DNA of 64,000 bases, taken from NCBI RefSeq assembly GCF_964275005.1, contig NC_092701.1, positions 6,926,715 to 6,990,714 of the forward strand, written 5' to 3'. Source of the DNA: Diadema setosum (taxonomy: Eukaryota > Echinodermata > Echinoidea > Diadematoida > Diadematidae). The translations under genes and the position numbers were made by a program. Every line of letters begins with the position of its first letter. The first letter of the stretch is position 1. The notes under the pieces are model-generated. The model did no database searches. It was not told the origin of the DNA and saw only the letters and a list, made by a program, of their open reading frames with translations. Below are positions 56,746 through 64,000 of this stretch, one piece after another.

Positions 56746-59538
56746 ACTAAGAAACTTACCTGGCTGACGCGGTTTGCCTGAATGATGAGTCGGTTTGGAG
56801 TATTTTGAGAAAAATAATAATAGTAGGAAAACCGACTTTTATTCCAGAAGGCTCCAGACTAACTCGGTCTCGGGAAAAATTCGACCCTACTTCAAACAAT
56901 TCAAACGCAGTAAGTGATCGCCACATTCTACTGGCCACTGCATAATACCAAATGAATGAGGCCTAACTGAATGGACAGGAAAGTGCGTGCTAACGTAATC
57001 CTGTACAAAACAAAACAAAAATGACAGCGCGCGGTCCTCAGTTGCTGAGACGCGCGGTCTTTGGAGTTTTTGTTGTTTATCAAGCGCCTTTGATTGTTTT
57101 AGAGGTGCTTGATAGGCGCACACCATTTTGCATGCGCGCAAAAGAGGTTTTTGATGCGCGCGTTGTAACAACTCGGACCATTACTGCGAGTAGCCAGAAC
57201 ACGAAGCGCTAGTTTATACAGGCCGCTCCCATGGACAACACTGTACAATCAGAGGGACAACCATTACAACTCATCCCGCCGTCAAAAAGCGAAGCCGAGT
57301 TATCCCCGAGTCCGAGTTTAGCCTGATCCCGTTCGGGTAAGTATGAGACTGAACCTTTTTGGTTAATATTTTACATTTTCGTCGTTACCCATCGAATATC
57401 TTGTAATAACATCGTTATCCTGCACATTTCATAAGCATACGTTCACATTTGGGAGCGAAATTTGACAACTTTTGCAGGCGTACCAGAACTTTGTTTGGGC
57501 TTTAAGTGCTGTGGTTTCATTTGGAAGAAAGAAAGTGAAATCGCGACGCACAGACAAATTATACGACCGACACACATAATTATTATGCTACCATACTAGA
57601 AGTGACAAATAACGATATGAAATAATACCGCAGAAGAACATTAAAAAGATTGTCATCATGAAGAGCTGCAGAGCTGATTATACCTGTAAGTCGAGTGTCT
57701 ATTACGTTCTTTTGGCTTACTGCGGTGTGTCCCCGGAGGAGGGTGACGATTTCGCGATGTAAGTTTAGAAGTAACGTTACGTGTACGCTCTTCTAGCAGA
57801 GTGGAATTACCGCGATGCAAAGTGATCTTAAATTTGCCCTCATCCTCCGCCGTCTTATTGTCAGAAATTTGCAAGAAGTTCCAAGTCTCCTGCCCTTTGG
57901 CGTCAGTGTCATTGGTTTTAGCAAGGCTTGTGATAGCATACATTGCCCGTCTCTGGAAAGTGCTTATCTCATAATGGTCTACCTGACATAGTGGTCCAAG
58001 CCATAAAGAAGATGTATGCCGGCTCAAGATGCTGTATAAGAGCTGACGATGGTCAAGCGACAGGTTCGAGATGCTAACAGATGTACGTCCAAGGATGTAT
58101 TTATAGGCCTATAGCCAAACCTTTGTGCCATTAAATTGGGTCACGGTATTAGAAGATTCTACGTTTCTACGGTCCATTCCTTGTTTATCTGTGATATATT
58201 GGATTACTGCACTCAATTACATTTTAATTTCAAAGCTTCATTTACTCATCAGTTTAGTCTATTAATTGTATTGTCTGCATAATCTTGTCTTATCCACCTT
58301 CAAAATCACCCCTTACAGTATCGATGTAACATTAAGAGAATTGCTATATCTGAAAAATTTTCTACATTCAAATTTACATTTTGATTCAATTCCTACCTTG
58401 CCCGTGTCCATATCATAAGTTGCCACAATCGGCTCAGCTGAAGACCTGTTCACCCAATTAAAGGTCTCGCCAGTGATATATCCTTGCTATACCGGTATAG
58501 TTGTCAAAAGCTTCGCCACAAATTCTATCCGTATTCGAGATATTCATGTATACTATTCTCTAGCAGCGTTAAAGTCGTGTACGAATATAGTGATTGTACA
58601 TCATGCAGTGTTTCAGTCTAGAGGAGTTATACGAGCTTTCATAGGCCATACATTATGCCCCCCCCAAAAAAAAAAAAAAAAATGTATATATATATATATA
58701 CAATCGGATCTTCGCATTGATAACACCCAATATGATTAAACCGTCTAAATGCTACTTCAGGGTCTTAAAATATAACATCTTAGCTCTATTTTGCAGAAAA
58801 CCCATTCAATTTGGTTAAGCGGTCACAGAGAAATGTGGATTGTTGCAAAGCATGCCATGAGTCTGATTCTTCCAAGTTTAGCACTTGGATGCTCTTGGAA
58901 CTGCATATTAATGTGTGAACACAATAGACAGAACTTGGAGGGAAGAGATTCCTGACATGCTCTACAAAATTCCCCATTTCTCTTTGATCACTGAAGCAAA
59001 TCAAATTGGGTTTTCTATAAGATGTGGGAAATGAGTTATAGTTTCATACACTGAAATTGTATTTGGATTGATTCGCTATTTTTCAAGTTATCGTTGCGGA
59101 GGGTACCGTTGTATTTTCTTTTCTTTTTTTTTTTGACATAATATCATACGGTATATTAGCTGTTATAAGGCAAAAATCGTATTTCAAGATGCATTTGCGT
59201 ATTCTAATAAATTAGTAACTACAAAGAATATAACAACGAAAAAATTGCTCATAATTATGTTGTAAATGTTGGCCTTATCGTGAATTTTAACTCCTTAACC
59301 TTCTTTTCACGACGATACTGATTCGAATTTGAATGCGTTGCACGTAAATGTTTAATTTGAACGCCTTTTTTTACGTTTATTTGAGAAACTCATGAAGTCG
59401 CATGCTGATGGAATTGAATTGAATGAACTATCTAGTTACTTTTTTGAATGTTGATCTCGGTGATCATTCAGTTCACTCGAACTTGAATGACCGCACTGTT
59501 AAATTGAATGCAAATCTGATGAAATTGGGAGGGAAAAC
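56746..59538. other. Gene-poor stretch
   Basis: Contains a GCGC-rich patch with CTTGATAGGCGCAC / GCGCGCGTTGTAAC (~57030-57170), a 123-codon minus-strand frame (58027-57656) that I do not recognise and that lacks splice support, and an A-run followed by (TA)n at 58662-58700. Confidence 0.45.
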
Positions 59539-59722
59539 CTATATAACAGCAATTGCAACAAGCTCCTGACTTACAAGAGCTGCTGGTTAATGTCATCGAT
59601 GGCAATGACCATCCCTCCCCCGTGATGTTTTCGTTGGTCATCAGGAAACGGCAGTTTCCGATACTTCACATAGCCTTGGCAGTTCAATAACAAGGGGACC
59701 GCATCGTAAGGTCATTTGCAGG

Positions 59723-60095
59723 ATGGCTTCAGCTGCATTCAGGCAGCTAAACAGAATTTTGGTCAAGCAGGACATTCCTTCAAAGATTAAAGAGACATGT
59801 TACAGAAAAAATATTATTGGTGTTCTCGATGCGAAGTGTCTCGGAAGAATTCTACCGATCAAGTACAGTGACTTTATAACCGAGAAAGAAGTCAGAGAAA
59901 TGGTAAAGCAACTTCCAGTATCCGGTGCAATCTGCAATAGGGTTCTTTAATGGTTTGGTAATGCTGCAAGACCCCAACTCTGTGGTGGAACTCGCAAGGG
60001 TGAAAACGCAGAGGCAGACCCAGGATGAACTGGCAAAAGATTACATTCATCGTGATCTTATGGCAGCCTTGGAAACTATAGCATTGAAGACATAA
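59723..60095 (+). pseudogene. Possible CARD-like small gene with a frame break
   Basis: Intronless frame from ATG 59723 with a helical profile and ITEKEVREMVKQLP, which resembles the helix-turn of CARD domains (ITEEEYE). After ~59930 the similarity continues in another frame as FFNGLVMLQDPNSVVELARV, like the last CARD helices, to TAA at 60093-60095, ~124 residues in all. A TATA-like CTATATAA lies at 59539-59546. It could be a decayed gene, a frameshifted assembly base, or a chance resemblance. The CARD call is inference from pattern only. Confidence 0.35.
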
Positions 60096-61033
60096 AATAT
60101 CTGACCGCCAGTAGATCCAAACAAAGAAAGCTGCAATATGGTGCCTCATGCGCCAGTCGGCGTGGGAGTTACTAAGTCTAAGTAGGGCCTAAGTGAAGTT
60201 CTCTGATATGGTAACGCCATTGGATCTATTTGAAAAACAGGTACTCACTCTAAAACGACAAATCTTTTTGTTTTCTTTGCTGAAATTTGACGAACTTGTT
60301 CTGTATAGCATTGGTAAGAAAAATGAAAAAGTCTATCGCGTTTACATGTCACAATCAAAGGACGGAAAATCATTTAAAGATTGAAATTTCAAAGTCAAAC
60401 TTGTTTTTTTTTTTTTTCAAAGCATATGAGTTTCTCTTCTCAGCCTTATAACTTTCGTCCGAGCTGAGTTAAGCGTTTCATATGTGTCATGGTAACGTGG
60501 ACCATATCAAAGGTCAGCCTCGAAGCATCTTCCCTAATGTAGTCAGTTCTGAGGGACTCTACAGAGCAGAGACGTGTGAAACTCCCAAAGCTAAAATCGC
60601 AGTCAGTCACTGTTCTGTTCCAGCGGAAAGGCAATAAAATTTGATGATGAAACTAGGAAAAAGAAGGCAGCATTCACTGCATTTTTTGGAAGCACCTCAG
60701 ACAGCATGATAAGCAGTTCTTGTATCACCTAGGTTTTATACCATCGGCAGGTCACTTCTTCGCATTGTAATGTCGATACGACGTCGTCCATTGTGTGGTC
60801 TTCGAGCGTCAGTTCGGGTAAACTTCGCAATAAAACTTCACATTTTCAGTTTAGCCTATCTATTCGGGTGTCATCGTAGGACCATCATCTGTAAACATCG
60901 TAATTGCTTCGTCTGTTGATTGGTTGTTGGCCACGTTCGGAGCCAACTTCGAACAAAATTGAAAATTTTATACTGGTACTCGTACTTTCATCTCTCCTGC
61001 GTATGATAGGTATCTCACAAACTGTCATTTCAG

Positions 61034-61829
61034 AGAGGTCTTCATCGTCTGGGCAAAGGTAAATATTCAGGAAGCATTCCATCCCCCGGACTCCAGTCAT
61101 GGCAGAGAAAGTTGTCATGGTGATAGACTGCGACCCTGGCATCGATGATGCGGTAGCCATCATGATGGCCCTGGGTCAACCCAACGTCGATCTGATTGGG
61201 ATCACATGTGTCACTGGCAATGTCGAAGTCGACAAAGTCACTATCAACGCCCTACGCGTGCTGGAGAAATTCAACAAACTAGATGTGAGTATGAACAACA
61301 AATTTTATGATGATTTTGACAATCAGTGATTGTCATAATATAAACAATGATTATGAAAGTCTTTGATAAAGATAATGTAAATGAACACAGTGATAAAGAT
61401 GATGATGGTCGATTTTTTTTTTATTTCACAAACATTTTGAAATTTCATAAACAGCGACATTGCATATATGTCAACCATTACGGCCTATATACGCTATAAT
61501 GTAATAGAAATAGACGCATATCAAAGTTTGTGCTTTTTACACTAAACTATAGGAAATGTCTAAAAGCACTGCAAATGGCCAATGCGCATGCTGAGACATT
61601 GTGTATGTGTAAATGCAATGGAAATGAAAATAAACTGCAACAAAAATTGTATGGTTTCTACAGTATTTTAACTAGATAATCCAAATTCTTCGAATTAATC
61701 TTCAAACACTAGATTCCTGTGTTCAGGGGAGCTACACAGTACATTGTCACTGACCCCAAGGAAGCCAAACATGTACATGGAACGGACGGACTGGGTGACA
61801 TTCCCAACCCAGGCCCTATGCCCAGCCGG
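61034..61829 (+). pseudogene. Second nucleoside hydrolase copy: exon 2 and truncated exon 3
   Basis: Exon 2 (61034-61284) and the start of exon 3 (61713-61829) match 25019-25263 and 25683-25799, and the intron between is also recognisably homologous, so this is a DNA-level duplicate. Coding from MAEK (61099) through DCDPGIDDAVAIMMALGQPN is almost unchanged. The N-terminal extension contains an in-frame TAA upstream of that Met, and similarity ends abruptly inside exon 3 at CCCAGCCGG. No exons 4-5 are seen in the remaining 2 kb, so no complete enzyme is encoded within the window. Confidence 0.85.
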
Positions 61830-62335
61830 CGTATTTTTTATTTACACGCTAGCCTGTGGCTTTTCGCAATCTAATTCAATGAAACCGCTCGTGATGCGTC
61901 TATGCTTACTCCACTAGGGTTGTTGGTTGCGAAGAGTTCTGTGAGCTGCACTGAACCCTCCGCTCGCGACAATTCGATTCGTACACGTTCATCAGTGAGT
62001 GTGTGATGTACGCGCTGTGAAAGTTTTGCTCGCCGTGGTAGACCTACATCCAAGCAGTACATGTACGTATGTAAACGAGTGAGAGTGCGAAAAAGAAAAC
62101 AATACGAAACAAAAAAAAATCTGACCAGGAGGAGAGGGGGAGAGAGAGAATCATAAGGAAAGAGATAAAAAAAAAAGCAATGAATATTCTGTGATATCTC
62201 ATCAAACCTGCACAAAAGTGATCATCATATTCAGGGTACATTCCATGGAAGACCAATTATTGGTGTATGATGGGGGTGTATATAATGGGCTACACTGACC
62301 GAATATTATACATACATATATATATATATATATTA

Positions 62336-62378
<43 letters not shown>

Positions 62379-63807
62379 GTTGGAGTGATTTTTAAAGGGA
62401 TGGTAGGGGCGCTGAGCATACTCCCAAAGAATTACATTTAGATGATCATTTTTCGCCTTTGTAAATTGTAGGCCTACACGTTTGCGTTTACTGATATGTG
62501 GGGGGGGGGGGGGACTGAAGGTGAAGCCAATCCTCCCCCCCCCCCCCCACCATATTGAAACGCATAACGACACAATAGGCCTACACATGACGAGTAATCC
62601 AACAGAATGTAAGTATGTAATGTAACACTTTTTCCATCTCCGTTGATTGATAATTCAGATATTGACAGGAAAGATTGAAGGGAAAAGGAGTGGAGAAGAA
62701 GAAGAGCATGGATGGAAAGCTTGAAGGGAGAGTAGTTGAAAGTTATGGAATAGGCTATAGCTGGTACATATGCATGTACACACCTGTACATGTATCAGAG
62801 AGTTGTGAAATAACATGATCGCTTAAATCTAATGACACCTGAATGGAACAAACATCATATATACATTGGAAAATGTTTGCCTTTTTTTTTCTCATTTTAA
62901 AATTAATACATTGTATCAAAAGTAATGTATTTGTCTTTCAGACCCTCCTCACTCTCTTCTTTCCAAAACGTCTCTCTTCTCCCGTCTCTCCATACATCAT
63001 AGTATTTGTTCCAAATACAAGCTCTCTCCATCTCTCTTGACTCCCTCTCATATCACATGATTTCTGTTTCTAAGACCCCCTCTATTGTATGTGCATGTAT
63101 TAACTTTATTTCTCAGACCCCAACCCCCTGTTATATCTGTTGCTATTAAAGGCCCCCAAATCTATCTTCATACTGATGGTATATTATTTTGTTTCTCAAA
63201 CCTGTCCCTCTTTTCTTCATACTAGTTTGAAAGACTCACTCTGCCGATATTCATTTCCCGACCTCTCTCGGACCCCCTCCTTTTTCAAATGCATGACTCG
63301 TACATTCCTTCCTCGATCACTGCTTGAATTAGCCTATATATATATCATACAATTTATTTGTTTCTCATACTCTCTCTGTCTCTCCCATTCTCTCTTTCTG
63401 ATTCTTAAACTTTACAATGTTTGTTTACAAGACCACTTACTTTCTATATACATTGATCAGTTTGTCTAGAAACATGTACAGTCACATGTTATCTAGGAAA
63501 ATTACACCACTGTTGCATGAAGTCATTATGCACTTTATTCACTTCTTTATGTTCAAGCACTTTTTTTCATGAAGGTATACTACAGATGTAATCGGATCCT
63601 CCAATATCCAAGAAGTATTGTGATACAAACTAGAACTATCACTCAATGTGATTAATATCCCCAAAACTAAACACTGAGGCAGTTAGCTCAGTAGGCAATG
63701 ATCACTTTATATATATGCTTTTCTTTAAAAAAAAAAATACTATGACAATGTATTGTTCAACATTGAATAAAATTAACAATAATGTGTTATTTTGCTCACT
63801 GATAGTC
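61830..63807. other. Gene-free stretch
   Basis: Contains an AT microsatellite (62309-62376), a G-run/C-run inverted pair at 62502-62549, and CT-rich simple sequence at ~62940-63415. No exon is supported. Confidence 0.6.
62309..62376. repeat. (AT)n microsatellite
   Basis: About 65 bp of AT with one ATGT interruption. Confidence 0.95.
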
Positions 63808-64000
63808 ACATGTTCCATATCTCAAGTCAAGTGCTCAAAACTTGAGTGAGTAAAGTCAGTAAATCAGCAATTTCTATGATTTTCATTAAGAATACTGTTA
63901 CCATGTCAACACAATGTTTGACATTAAGAAAAAATGAAGTTTGCACAACTAAATGTCATAGCTGTCACATGTGCCAAATTTCAAGTCAAATGCTCAAAAT
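63808..64000. repeat. Start of a ~158-bp tandem repeat
   Basis: CACATGTTCCATATCTCAAG (63808) recurs as CACATGTGCCAAATTTCAAG (63966), each followed by a TCAA(G/A)TGCTCAAAA segment. The array may run past the window edge. Confidence 0.6.

Noticed and set aside
57656-58027. 123-codon minus-strand frame
   Set aside because: No recognisable domain, no splice or promoter support.
60193-60634. Short frames downstream of the CARD-like segment
   Set aside because: Under 65 codons, unrecognised, no splice partners.

Overview
This window is eukaryotic, intron-rich, AT-leaning DNA from an invertebrate deuterostome. An echinoderm is my best guess. The grounds are the GT-AG gene structures, the dense small TIR elements, the tRNA-derived SINEs, the CR1/L2-type LINE with a 2A-like N-terminus (a type I recall from sea urchins) and the frequent TAGGCCTA-type simple sequence. 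The species is not determined.

Layout. (1) Positions 1-14697, plus strand: the 3' part (13 exons, 1,473 codons, all phases consistent) of a TPR + CHAT-domain gene of the TTC28 type. Its introns hold SINEs, four copies of one ~92-bp TTAA MITE, a degenerate telomere-like G-rich tract and a ~1-kb TIR element with a THAP-like fragment. (2) 14.7-20.7 kb: no gene. The main content is a tandem array carrying nine GTTGCCATGGTAAC-type (X-box/RFX-like) palindromes, plus two related MITEs. (3) 20728-23605, minus: a complete three-exon mitochondrial ribosomal protein uS2m gene (MRPS2). (4) 24219-29514, plus: a complete five-exon nucleoside hydrolase gene, head-to-head with MRPS2 across a ~610-bp GC-rich interval. 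(5) 29.5-38.4 kb: repeats and AT microsatellites, with a decayed copy of the nucleoside hydrolase first exon at 35.7 kb. (6) 38.4-42.2 kb, minus: a nearly full-length CR1/L2-like LINE with a signal-like N-terminus, a DIQLNPGP 2A-like motif and a 5' end built of ~118-bp monomers. (7) 42.5-56.75 kb: a second LINE fragment split by a 13,360-bp almost perfect palindrome. The palindrome has AG...CT ends and a 6-bp target duplication (AACATC), the end structure of Polinton/Maverick-type elements, but no recognisable gene. (8) 56.75-64 kb: sparse sequence with a possible CARD-like small gene at 59.7 kb, and exon 2 plus a truncated exon 3 of a second nucleoside hydrolase copy at 61.0-61.8 kb.

How it fits together. 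Two housekeeping genes (MRPS2 and a nucleoside hydrolase with a presequence-like N-terminus) share a divergent promoter region. The hydrolase locus was duplicated. The decayed exon 1 at 35.7 kb and the exons 2-3 at 61 kb may be one duplicate pulled apart by ~25 kb of transposon DNA, including the LINEs and the palindrome. The palindrome is the most unusual object here.
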